From the NCBI RefSeq assembly GCF_015351765.1, contig NZ_JADKQA010000002.1, positions 268,913 to 332,912 of the forward strand: a stretch of DNA of 64,000 bases. Reading direction: 5' to 3'. This DNA is from Clostridium vitabionis (GTDB taxonomy: Bacteria; Bacillota; Clostridia; Lachnospirales; Lachnospiraceae). Under the pieces are notes generated by a model that made no database searches, was not told where the DNA came from, and was given only the letters and a program-made list of their open reading frames with translations. Position numbers and translations under genes: made by a program. Below are positions 16,250 to 23,854 of the stretch, piece by piece (position 1 is the stretch's first letter; each line of letters starts with the position of its first letter).

Positions 16250-17904
16250 AGTGTCTGCTCAACATTGGGTCCAATTTTAGCAAACTGCAAAGGTATCTGG
16301 ACGGCTGCCAACCGTACAGTGCAGCCCGGAATTCTGGCGAATTGCTCACGTTGCATCGTCCATTTCGATGAACTGCGCTGTTTCCGGCCCGTATCCGCAG
16401 TCCGCAAAATAAAGCACAAAAAGATTCCCTGTAGGAATTGCGAAGAGGTTGGTGACATAGACTGATAATGCGATAGATGCCAGTGTTGTTTCAGCCAGTC
16501 TGGTCATAATGAGACCAGCGCCGTTACAACGCTTCTCCCTGCTGAAGAAGCGCTCTACCTCGATCCGGTCAGTGTTGTCTTTATACTCCTCCCGGTTAGC
16601 CTTATGATCGGCTGCGGGACGCCCCAGTCTCGGGCCGGAGATGCGGATGCCGTGCTCTTTACAGTAAGCACGGTTCGCCCTTGTCCTGTAGATCTGGTCA
16701 ACAAGAACCCGTACCGGATAATGCCCGGTGCGTTCCTTATAACGTTCTACCGCATCCTGCAGGACAGAGCTCTCATTGTAAGGATCAAACTGGAGCTTCT
16801 CCAGGCGGGCGTGGCCCTTTTCGTCAATGCTGACATCATACTTGGCGCCAAACTCCACGGGAGACTTGGCTTTGCCGCGCACGATGGGACGGATATACGG
16901 CTGGCTGATGCTCACAATCCGGTCATCCACTCTGTGAGTGTTGTTATCAAACATGTACTTCTGCTGTTCGTACAGCTTCTGGACGGTCAGATAGCAGTCA
17001 ATATACTTCTGTGGCAGGGCATAGCCTTCTGTCATGTATGCCTCCAGATACCGCAGATCGCGATTCAGGCAGCCAAGCTGCTTACGGATCAGGCTCCGGA
17101 GCTTCTTCGTCGGGCGTTTTTTGGCTTTCGCCATGGCAAGATATTCTTTTCTTGCGCGCCTCCGGTATGTTCTGGGCTTCGTCCATGGATGATACTGGTG
17201 ATGGAAATAGTCAATCATCTCTTCGAGCTTCTCCCTGGCATCATTGAGAAGCACAAAGTCCTGAGGATACTTGATGTTGGACGGAGAACAGGTGGCATCC
17301 AGAATGAAAGTCCCCACGTTCTCCCCGTCGGCGGATTTTTCCGGTTTATCGCCGGCATGTTCCGGCGTGGCAGCGCCTGCAGCAAGGTATTCTTCATTCG
17401 CCATCATCAGAAAACGGGAATCCAGCCTGCGGCGAAAATACACGAGAACTGTCGGCTTGAACGGGCAGGTGTCCGAAAACCGGTCCATACCAATGAAGTA
17501 CTGGTAATACGGGTTTTGGGCGACTTCCTTAACCAGCCTGCGGTCAGAAAGCCCCTCACGTTTCTGAATGATCAGAGCACCGAGAGCAACACGCAGAGGA
17601 AAGGCCTGCCGTCCTTCGTGTGAGGGAAAGAGAGAAGCGTACACTTTTTCCAGGCTTGTCCAGTCGATGGCATTTGCAAGCCGGACCCATTCATTGTTTT
17701 CATCCAGCGGTGTTCCACAGCTCTGGTTGAAATCAAAAATCGAAATCTGGTGCTCGGACGGTTTTTTGTACATGGCGGACTGCCTCGGATATATCAATAA
17801 GTGCAAAGAAATTAGGAGAAATTGCAAAAATCTTTGCACTTATTATACCGCAATCCGCCGTTATTGTCAGTAAATATTGCATTCTACGCTATTGAGCAGA
17901 CACT
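16250..17904 (-). mobile_element. IS5-type insertion sequence, complete
   Basis: A 1655-bp element with 13-bp terminal inverted repeats (AGTGTCTGCTCAA at both ends), flanked by a 4-bp duplication AAAT (16246-16249 and 17905-17908). One transposase gene fills it. It landed at the -10 box of the EamA transporter promoter. Confidence 0.9.
16346..17773 (-). CDS. IS5-family DDE transposase
   Basis: A 475-residue transposase. The N-terminal DUF772-like region has FPLRVALGALIIQKREGLSDR and GMDRFSDTCPFKPTVLVYFRRR. The DDE core includes TFILDATCSPSNIKYP (first Asp), RVLVDQIYRTRANRAYC (second Asp) and NTDRIEVERFFSREKR (Glu). All look intact and the frame is uninterrupted. It starts at MYKKPSEHQ with the gene in the same direction as the captured EamA promoter. 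Confidence 0.88.
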   Translation of the reverse strand: MYKKPSEHQISIFDFNQSCGTPLDENNEWVRLANAIDWTSLEKVYASLFPSHEGRQAFPLRVALGALIIQKREGLSDRRLVKEVAQNPYYQYFIGMDRFSDTCPFKPTVLVYFRRRLDSRFLMMANEEYLAAGAATPEHAGDKPEKSADGENVGTFILDATCSPSNIKYPQDFVLLNDAREKLEEMIDYFHHQYHPWTKPRTYRRRARKEYLAMAKAKKRPTKKLRSLIRKQLGCLNRDLRYLEAYMTEGYALPQKYIDCYLTVQKLYEQQKYMFDNNTHRVDDRIVSISQPYIRPIVRGKAKSPVEFGAKYDVSIDEKGHARLEKLQFDPYNESSVLQDAVERYKERTGHYPVRVLVDQIYRTRANRAYCKEHGIRISGPRLGRPAADHKANREEYKDNTDRIEVERFFSREKRCNGAGLIMTRLAETTLASIALSVYVTNLFAIPTGNLFVLYFADCGYGPETAQFIEMDDAT

Positions 17905-17905
17905 A

Positions 17906-17934
17906 AATATATCTAATTTTTAGTGATTTTTCAA
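17906..17934 (-). promoter_or_regulatory. EamA transporter promoter, now at the IS5 edge
   Basis: On the minus strand TTGAAA (17934-17929) and TATATT (17911-17906) are 17 bases apart. The last bases of the -10 box are part of the IS target duplication, so transcription would now begin inside the IS end and run toward its transposase. Confidence 0.6.
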
Positions 17935-18062
17935 TTGCACATTGAACAGGATGAACTGCCGGCATAAGCATTGAGCGGGATGAGCTGCCGGCGTGCGCAT
18001 TTCGAAAAAATGTCGTGCACTTTTCGGGAAAATTCCATCGCCAGCGAATTTCACCTGGCGGG
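17935..18062. repeat. intergenic repeat copy A with an internal 28-29 bp tandem duplication
   Basis: Two adjacent units (starting at CATTGAACAGGATGAACTGC and CATTGAGCGGGATGAGCTGC) are followed by a segment ending in GGAAAA-TTCC-like sequence. The block resembles 19207-19300 in the same orientation. Function unknown. Confidence 0.5.
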
Positions 18063-18066
18063 GCTC

Positions 18067-18996
18067 TCAGTAGATGCCGAGTACGATCAGGACAAGGGTA
18101 ATTTCCACGATGCTGAGAATGATGGTCAGGGAGTTTGCGGCGCTGGCTTTACCCTCATCGCCGTTGCACATGCTGGTAAATGCGGGAGAGATGGCGCTCA
18201 TCGGCCCGAAAGCGACAATCACCAGAGCCTGTCGGATGACCAGGTCAAACGGCAGGACGAAATAGCAGAAGGCAGCGAGGATCACGGCCCAGATTTGCCG
18301 GAGCACAATCATTTTGACAATATCGCCCAGATACTCCCGCTTCAACTCGAGGTGAAAGGTTACCCCGATCATCAGCATGGCCATGCAGGCATTTGCGTTT
18401 GATGCGGGGGTAAGAATCGTCAGAACGCCTTCTGGCAGGTGGAGGTTCAGGCAGGTCAGAATGAACATGGCGACATAGACCAGGAAGGCAACGCTTTTGC
18501 TCAGCCGTTTGAAGACCATCCGGACATCCAATCCGTGTTTATTCGCGGCCTCGGCCGTGTACTCGGAGGCGAAGGCATAGGTTCCGCCGGTGCACATGAT
18601 CGAGTTCCCGGCATCAAACATACAGGCGGCCGCAACTCCCATAGCGGGGAGAAAATCCTGTACAAAGGGCAGGCAGAACGCGCCGATGTTGTAGGCGGAG
18701 CAGCAGAGCATGTACATCGCGCGGTCGCCGCCTTTCCGTCCACGGCTGGCAATGCCTCCGACAAGGATCATGAGGATATTTGACCCGATTCCGAGGACGG
18801 TGAGCAGCAGCAGCGTGGTGCTGATAGATGCGATTCTGGCAAAAGAGGTGACCAGTGCACAGGGAAGCGTGAAATTCAGCATCAGCTGCATGAGCGCATC
18901 TCCGGCCTCAGGACCGACCAGATGCATTTTCCGGAAAATCATCCCGATGAGAATGATGAATACAAATGCCGCTGCTTTTAGAAGAATGCCTGTCAT
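18067..18996 (-). CDS. AEC-family (auxin efflux carrier-like) transporter
   Basis: A 309-residue membrane protein with about ten hydrophobic helices and the AEC core: NFTLPCALVTSF in the first half, YNIGAFCLPFVQDFLP in the middle, and a second half with NANACMAMLMIGVTF. Bacterial AEC proteins export or take up organic acids such as malate or malonate; the substrate is not predictable. The first codon is at 18996. A promoter-like sequence lies about 180 bases upstream inside a relic of the EamA gene region. Confidence 0.82.
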   Translation of the reverse strand: MTGILLKAAAFVFIILIGMIFRKMHLVGPEAGDALMQLMLNFTLPCALVTSFARIASISTTLLLLTVLGIGSNILMILVGGIASRGRKGGDRAMYMLCCSAYNIGAFCLPFVQDFLPAMGVAAACMFDAGNSIMCTGGTYAFASEYTAEAANKHGLDVRMVFKRLSKSVAFLVYVAMFILTCLNLHLPEGVLTILTPASNANACMAMLMIGVTFHLELKREYLGDIVKMIVLRQIWAVILAAFCYFVLPFDLVIRQALVIVAFGPMSAISPAFTSMCNGDEGKASAANSLTIILSIVEITLVLIVLGIY

Positions 18997-19108
18997 AACC
19001 GATTGCCTCTCTTGCGTGATTTCTTCAGAAAGTATACCTGACGCCGGCGCCGCCGGGTCATGAGTACACAGATACTATAAACGGATTTCCCGCAAAAGGC
19101 AAAGACTA

Positions 19109-19206
19109 TTGGTTTCTCTACTGCCCTGCTTTTTCTCAATCCCGCGTCCCATACGGGGTTGGAAAAAACTCATCCTTATAGTATAAAATTCTCAGCGATT
19201 TTTCAA
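19109..19206 (-). pseudogene. relic of a second EamA gene 5' region, with promoter
   Basis: On the minus strand, TTGAAA (19206-19201) and TACTAT (19183-19178), 17 bases apart, are followed by a leader similar to that of the EamA gene at 16179. The leader then joins a 32-bp segment (19109-19140) that matches internal EamA codons (IEKKQGS-ETK region, about 15743-15774) at 29 of 32 bases. A deletion has fused leader to internal codons. The promoter may now serve the AEC gene. Confidence 0.55.
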
Positions 19207-19329
19207 TTATGCATTGAGCAAGGTGAGGTGCTGACGGCGTATTTCGGAAGAATGCTGCGCGTTTTTTGGAAAACTCCTTTGCCAATGAATGAAGAGCCGG
19301 CACATTGGGGATAGGGGATCGGTTAAAGG

Positions 19330-19379
19330 GGCTGTTGCAACTCCATGATAATGGAATTGTGGCAGCCTCTATTTTTTTT
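19330..19379 (+). terminator. intrinsic terminator-like hairpin with T-tract
   Basis: GGCTG...CAGCC arms with TTGCAA/TTGTGG and CTCCAT/ATGGAA extensions, followed by eight T residues. It would stop plus-strand transcription before sigV. Confidence 0.6.
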
Positions 19380-19388
19380 GGGGGGGGG
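19380..19388 (+). repeat. G9 homopolymer tract after T8
   Basis: Nine G residues directly after the terminator T-tract, about 45 bases upstream of the sigV -35 box. It is a potential slippage site. Confidence 0.6.
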
Positions 19389-19432
19389 CGGTAATCACCG
19401 CATTCCGCTGAATGATTCGAAATTTGTATTCT

Positions 19433-19461
19433 TGAAACTTTTTCCGTGCCAGAACGATCTA
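19433..19461 (+). promoter_or_regulatory. ECF-type autoregulated promoter of sigV
   Basis: TGAAACTTTT (from 19433) and CGATCTA (19455-19461), 16 bases apart from AAC to CG. This closely resembles the TGAAAC...CGTCTA promoters used by SigV-like ECF factors, so the operon probably activates itself. Confidence 0.6.
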
Positions 19462-19497
19462 TATAGTAAAAGACAAACAGAAAGGTGTGTGCCCACA

Positions 19498-20010
19498 GTG
19501 AAAGAAATCTTATATGAAAGGCTGGTTCAGTACATTCTTGAAAATCAAGACCGATTTTATCGAATGGCTTACAGCTATACCAAACATCAGGAGGACGCTC
19601 TTGATGCCGTCCAAAGTGCTGTCTGTAAAGCGCTTGAAGCGCATGAAAGTATTAAGAATGCGGATGCAATCAAGACGTGGTTTTATAGAATATTGATCAA
19701 TGAATGCCTGATGATCATAAAAAAGCGGAAGAAATTTCCTTTAGCCGCCGATGCAGCGGAACAGGAGGAAGTGGCATATTTTGAAAAAGAGTACGAACAG
19801 GGAAATGAATTAGAGCAGGAGTTGGATAAGCTGGACTTGGATGTTCAGGGCATTATCAAGCTCCGATACTTTGAGGAAATGTCCTTGAAGGAGATATCCG
19901 GTATTACCGGATTAAATCGGAATACGGTCAAAACGAAACTTTATCGGGGATTAAAGCAATTAAAAGAAGATATTCAGGAGGCGGGGTTATGGGCAGATTA
20001 CAGGATTTGA
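19498..20010 (+). CDS. sigV: ECF sigma factor, SigV-like
   Basis: A 170-residue ECF sigma factor. Region 2 (about 8-75) includes YRMAYSYTKHQEDALDAVQSAVCKAL, and region 4 (about 110-165) ends in a helix-turn-helix, MSLKEISGITGLNRNTVKTKLYRG. I take the GTG at 19498 as start because GAAAGGTG precedes it; a longer in-frame version would run through a G9 tract upstream of the promoter and is unlikely. It overlaps the following anti-sigma gene by 22 bases. SigV responds to lysozyme in Bacillus subtilis and Enterococcus; the same role here is inferred. Confidence 0.85.
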   Translation: MKEILYERLVQYILENQDRFYRMAYSYTKHQEDALDAVQSAVCKALEAHESIKNADAIKTWFYRILINECLMIIKKRKKFPLAADAAEQEEVAYFEKEYEQGNELEQELDKLDLDVQGIIKLRYFEEMSLKEISGITGLNRNTVKTKLYRGLKQLKEDIQEAGLWADYRI

Positions 20011-20882
20011 AAGAGAAATACGATCAGATCGTGATTCCGGAGGAGCTTCATGTGCGTGTGGAGCAGGAAATTATGAAGTCGCGGACGCGGCAGGAAGAAG
20101 AGAACAGGGCGAATTCGAAAAAAAGATTCAAAAAAGCACTCCTCATGATGAAAGTTACCGCCGCTGCGGCCGCTATTCTATTTACTACCGCTTTAAATAC
20201 AAGCCCGATATTTGCAAAAGAGGCAGCACAGCTCCCGGTCATCGGAGGGCTGGCCAAGGTGCTGACATTCCGGTCTTATCAAGCAGAAAAAGATGATATC
20301 GCGGTATCGGTAGAAATCCCATCAATTCAAATGATTGCTGACGATACCGGGATAACAACCGATGCAATCAACCATGATATTTATGATTGCTGCAAGCAGT
20401 ATGCGGATCAGGCGGTTTCGGCTGCGGAGGAATACAGAACCGCGTTTCTGGCTACAGGAGGGACGCCGGAAGAATGGGCGGAGCATAAGATACGGATTTC
20501 CGTAAATTATGAGATTAAGCAACAGAATCAGGACTATCTTTCTTTTGTGGTGAGAGGTACTCAAAACTGGGCAAATGGCAATAATGAGGCTAAGTATTAT
20601 AATCTGGATGTAAACACGGGGAAATATGTTACGTTAAAAGATATGCTGGGCGACAATTATTCGAAAATTGTCAATCAGAGCATTGAGAAACAGATCACGG
20701 AAAGGCAGAAAGCCGGAGAAGTATTTTTCACGCCAGAGGAAGGCGGGTTTGCCGGAATTTCCGGAGATACGAAATTCTATATTAACGGGAACAACCGGCC
20801 GGTTATCGTTTTTGAACCATATGAAATTGCACCCGGTTCGTCAGGGGAAATCGAATTTGAAGTAGGCGGAGAAAATGGATGA
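19989..20882 (+). CDS. rsiV: RsiV-like membrane anti-sigma factor
   Basis: A 297-residue single-pass protein: cytosolic N-terminus (1-47), membrane helix (about 50-68, MKVTAAAAAILFTTAL) and an external C-terminus with a DUF3298/DUF4163-like region (NYEIKQQNQDYLSFVVRG, YNLDVNTGKYVTLKDMLG, VFEPYEIAPGSSGEIEF). RsiV holds SigV inactive and is cut when its outer domain binds lysozyme. Gene order and overlap with sigV match that system. Lysozyme binding is inferred from family resemblance. Confidence 0.82.
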   Translation: MGRLQDLKEKYDQIVIPEELHVRVEQEIMKSRTRQEEENRANSKKRFKKALLMMKVTAAAAAILFTTALNTSPIFAKEAAQLPVIGGLAKVLTFRSYQAEKDDIAVSVEIPSIQMIADDTGITTDAINHDIYDCCKQYADQAVSAAEEYRTAFLATGGTPEEWAEHKIRISVNYEIKQQNQDYLSFVVRGTQNWANGNNEAKYYNLDVNTGKYVTLKDMLGDNYSKIVNQSIEKQITERQKAGEVFFTPEEGGFAGISGDTKFYINGNNRPVIVFEPYEIAPGSSGEIEFEVGGENG

Positions 20883-21036
20883 ATGTCGGCAGATCCGGCA
20901 AATGTCCGCTTTATGTCCGCCCTGATTGTGATATAATAAGACAGGCTGCCGGGGAAGCCGGACTGGCCGCCAGGCATCTTTGCGTAGCAAATTTGCTTTA
21001 CGACATGATCATATCATCAGAGGAGGAGACGATACT

Positions 21037-21549
21037 ATGCTGGATAAAAAAGTCAGCGATCTGATCAACGAGCAGATTACGAAGGAGTTTTATTCCGCCT
21101 ACCTGTATCTGGATTTTTCCAATTACTACTATGATCAGGGGTTGGATGGATTTGCCCACTGGTATGATATCCAGGCTCAGGAAGAGCGGGATCATGCCAT
21201 GCTGATGCGGACATACCTGCTGAACAACGGCGTCAAGGTAGAATTTGACGTGGTGCCGAAGCCGGATAAAACGTACAGCACGCCGCTGGATCCGCTGGAG
21301 GCGGGTCTTGCACACGAGCAGGAAGTCACCAGGCTGATCAACTGCATCTACCGCGCGGCCAAAGATGTGGACGATTTCCGCACGATGCAGTGCTTCGACT
21401 GGTTTGTCAAGGAGCAGGGCGAGGAAGAGAAGAACGCGGATGACCTGATTAAAAAGTACAAGCTGTTTGGCGGCGATCCGAAAGGCCTGTACGCGCTGAA
21501 CCAGGAGCTTCTGGCGCGTGTCTATACAGTGCCGTCCCTGGTTCTCTGA
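21037..21549 (+). CDS. ftnA: non-heme ferritin
   Basis: A 170-residue ferritin storing iron as a ferric core in a 24-subunit shell. The four-helix bundle shows the ferroxidase ligands: Glu17 in TKEFYSAYLYLDF, the E-x-x-H of QEERDHAMLM, and later Glu residues in GLAHEQEVTRLI and VKEQGEEEKNADDL. The ATG at 21037 follows AGAGGAGGAG. A TATAAT box occurs around 20932, preceded by a weak -35 (TTTATG) 16 bases away. Confidence 0.92.
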   Translation: MLDKKVSDLINEQITKEFYSAYLYLDFSNYYYDQGLDGFAHWYDIQAQEERDHAMLMRTYLLNNGVKVEFDVVPKPDKTYSTPLDPLEAGLAHEQEVTRLINCIYRAAKDVDDFRTMQCFDWFVKEQGEEEKNADDLIKKYKLFGGDPKGLYALNQELLARVYTVPSLVL

Positions 21550-21587
21550 TCGGGAAAATTTACCAGATAGGAAAACGTCTCTCGGGT

Positions 21588-21617
21588 GCCTGGAAAATGC
21601 ACTCGTCAGGCGTTTTT
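21588..21617 (+). terminator. probable terminator after ferritin
   Basis: GCCTG and CAGGC arms (21588-21592, 21607-21611) followed by GTTTTT. Confidence 0.5.
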
Positions 21618-21725
21618 CCTTACCTTCGGGCAATCCGTGCGTATCGGGAGCACTGCTTCGCGGAATGGATGCCATTCTTACCGCTAAGTGTCTGCCCCGC
21701 ATATCGCTGCAGTGGAGAAGAAGAA

Positions 21726-22538
21726 TTGATCAATTCAGGAAGCTTTTCGACAGATCTGATATTTACCAGCGGCGTGATCACGGCCTATGTGCTGATTCTG
21801 GCCGCCGTCCTCGGTGCCGTGATGGCGAGTTTCCTCACCTGCCTTGCCGGGCGTACCGTGACCGGGGAGAGCATCTGGAGAGGGAGGAGCCACTGCGACA
21901 GCTGTGGCCATATTCTCGGCCCCGCCGACCTGGTGCCGGTGTTCAGCTACCTCGCTCTCAGGGGGAAATGCCGCTATTGTCATCAGAAGATATCGGCACA
22001 GTCCTTTTTTGCAGAAACCCTTTCCGCCGCCGTCTTCGTGGCGATCATTCTGCGGCTGGGACTGAGCTTTGATGCCCTGCGCGCGATGATCCTTTACTGC
22101 ATCCTTCTTGCGCTGTCGCTCATCGACCTTGCCAGTTTCACGATTCCGGACAAAGCGATTGCCACCGGGATTGTCCTCTGGGCGGCATTTCTCCCGCTCA
22201 TTCACGCACCGTGGAGAGAAACACTGAAAAACGGCATGATCGGGGGATTTGTCCTCGGGGCGGGCGTCCTTGCCATTTCCCTGATGATGGACAAGATCCT
22301 CGGGCGCGAGAGCATGGGCGGCGGGGATATAAAGCTCATCTTCGTGATGGGGCTCTACCTCGGCCTTACCGGCGGCCTGTTCGCGCTGATCCTCGCCTGC
22401 GTGATCGGGCTGATCTTCATTACCGTAAGGCATCAGGGGAAAATCCCGTTCGGCCCTTCGATTTCCGCGGCGTTTATGATCGTGCTGCTCTACGGCAGGC
22501 CGTTGATTTTCTGGTACAATTCCCTGATCGGGCTGTGA
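21726..22538 (+). CDS. pilD: prepilin peptidase / N-methyltransferase (A24 family)
   Basis: A membrane protein of about 270 residues that cleaves prepilins at the G|F site and methylates the new N-terminus. The N-terminal zinc-type cysteines (HCDSCGHI...GKCRYCHQ), the first catalytic Asp region (SLIDLASFTIPDK) and the second (GGGDIKL) are present, with about eight hydrophobic helices. No ATG fits; a TTG at 21726 with GGAGAAG upstream gives the family's normal length. A frame from an ATG at 21597 would add 43 atypical residues. It opens the T4P locus. Confidence 0.88.
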   Translation: MINSGSFSTDLIFTSGVITAYVLILAAVLGAVMASFLTCLAGRTVTGESIWRGRSHCDSCGHILGPADLVPVFSYLALRGKCRYCHQKISAQSFFAETLSAAVFVAIILRLGLSFDALRAMILYCILLALSLIDLASFTIPDKAIATGIVLWAAFLPLIHAPWRETLKNGMIGGFVLGAGVLAISLMMDKILGRESMGGGDIKLIFVMGLYLGLTGGLFALILACVIGLIFITVRHQGKIPFGPSISAAFMIVLLYGRPLIFWYNSLIGL

Positions 22539-22683
22539 TGGCTCTTCACGGGATTTGCATATCCTGCTATAATGACTTCCGTTAACGCAGGTTGATAGCT
22601 CAGCCACAGCAGGCTGGCTGCATAGTTGTAGCAAGATCCACAGCAGGCTGGTTGCACAGCCGGGGCAGGTTAAGGTGTGATTC

Positions 22684-23661
22684 ATGACGAAAACGATGTT
22701 GGGAATTGACATTGGCACCAGTTCCGTCCGGATAGCTGATGTCAAGGGCAGCCAGATAATGAAATATCTGGAAGTCCCGCTGCCGGACAATGCGGTGAAG
22801 GGCGGGCGCGTGGTTGCGTTCAACGCGCTGGCTGACGTCATCCGGACGGCGCGGAAGGAAAACCGGATTCATACCAGGCGGGCGGCGCTTTCGCTCTCTG
22901 CCGCTAACAATATTGTCATCCGGCGGATTACGATGCCGAAAATGACCGAGGCGCAGCTCATGATCAATATGCCATACGAGCTGCACGATTTCCTGAACAG
23001 CGACATCAAGGATTATTTTTTCGATTATTCCCTTGTCTCTATGGGGGAGAAGGACATGACCCTGATCGCCTGCGCGATCGGGAGAAGGACCGTTGAAAAT
23101 TTCCGTGCGATGGCTAAGCTCGCGGGCATCCAGATAGAAAAGATCGTTCCGGATGTTATCGCGCTCGAGGCGGTTCTGCCCGCGCCGGATGCATCGGCAG
23201 AGGTACCCGGGGATTTCGTCATTCTCGATGTCGGCCACGGCGGGACAAGAATGTATTTCTATTCGCGTCACGCCTTCGAGATCACCCGCAATATCGATGC
23301 CGGGGCAGGCCAGATCGCGGACATCATCGCGAAGAACCGGGGCATGGACAAGCACGCGGCGTGGACGCGGCTCTCTGCCGCCGATCCGGACGTCCTGGGC
23401 GACCCGGAGGTGGACGACGAGATCGGAAGCTTTGTGGCACAGGTTATGCGCTCCATCAACTTCTACGGATATAATAATCCCGGCAACACGATCGACCGGA
23501 TTTACTACATGGGTTCGGGGCTTCCGCCGAAATGCTATCTGCACCGCCTGGAAGCGGCGACGAACATGAAGTGTGAGCCGGTGGCGGACCTGCTGCCGGA
23601 CGGGATCTTCGCGGAGGGCATCAACGACGGGCCGCAGGTGTACGGCTGCATCGTGGAATAA
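22684..23661 (+). CDS. pilM: type IV pilus assembly protein PilM
   Basis: A 325-residue actin-like ATPase of the pilus alignment complex, at the inner face of the membrane. The phosphate-1 loop is LGIDIGTSSVRIADV; RAALSLSAANNIVIRRITMP, DFVILDVGHGGTRMYFY and RIYYMGSGLPPK complete the FtsA/PilM fold. PilM binds PilN's cytosolic tail and links it to PilB. It is followed by pilN and pilO in the order typical of T4P loci. A partial 22-base duplication (AGCAGGCTGG) lies upstream at 22610-22660. Confidence 0.88.
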   Translation: MTKTMLGIDIGTSSVRIADVKGSQIMKYLEVPLPDNAVKGGRVVAFNALADVIRTARKENRIHTRRAALSLSAANNIVIRRITMPKMTEAQLMINMPYELHDFLNSDIKDYFFDYSLVSMGEKDMTLIACAIGRRTVENFRAMAKLAGIQIEKIVPDVIALEAVLPAPDASAEVPGDFVILDVGHGGTRMYFYSRHAFEITRNIDAGAGQIADIIAKNRGMDKHAAWTRLSAADPDVLGDPEVDDEIGSFVAQVMRSINFYGYNNPGNTIDRIYYMGSGLPPKCYLHRLEAATNMKCEPVADLLPDGIFAEGINDGPQVYGCIVE

Positions 23662-23662
23662 C

Positions 23663-23836
23663 GCGGCGCGGCGGCGGCCAGAACTGCGGCCATGCGCCGG
23701 CCGGCAGAAACGCAGCGGCGGCCAGAACCGCGGTCATGCGCCGGCCGGCAGAAACGCGGCGGCGGCCAGAACCACGGTCATGCGCCGGCTGGCAGAAACG
23801 CGGCGGCGGCCAGAACCGCGGCCATGCCTCGGATAG
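23663..23836 (+). repeat. 42-bp tandem repeat, about four copies, between pilM and pilN
   Basis: Units of about 42 bases containing GCGGCGGCCAGAACCGCGG and CATGCGCCGGCCGGCAGAAA, with a few substitutions and a truncated last copy. There are no unique spacers, so it is a minisatellite, not a CRISPR. Confidence 0.85.
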
Positions 23837-23854
23837 CGGAAAGAGGGACGAACG

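Noticed and set aside
19345-19497. Sigma factor starting upstream through the G9 tract
   Set aside because: The ECF promoter lies downstream of that start, so the longer form would not be on the main transcript.
22600-22665. Regulatory stem upstream of pilM
   Set aside because: It is two imperfect copies of CCACAGCAGGCTGGYTGCA in direct orientation, not a hairpin.
23663-23836. Possible CRISPR array between pilM and pilN
   Set aside because: The 42-bp units follow each other directly with no unique spacers and no cas genes are present; it is a tandem repeat.
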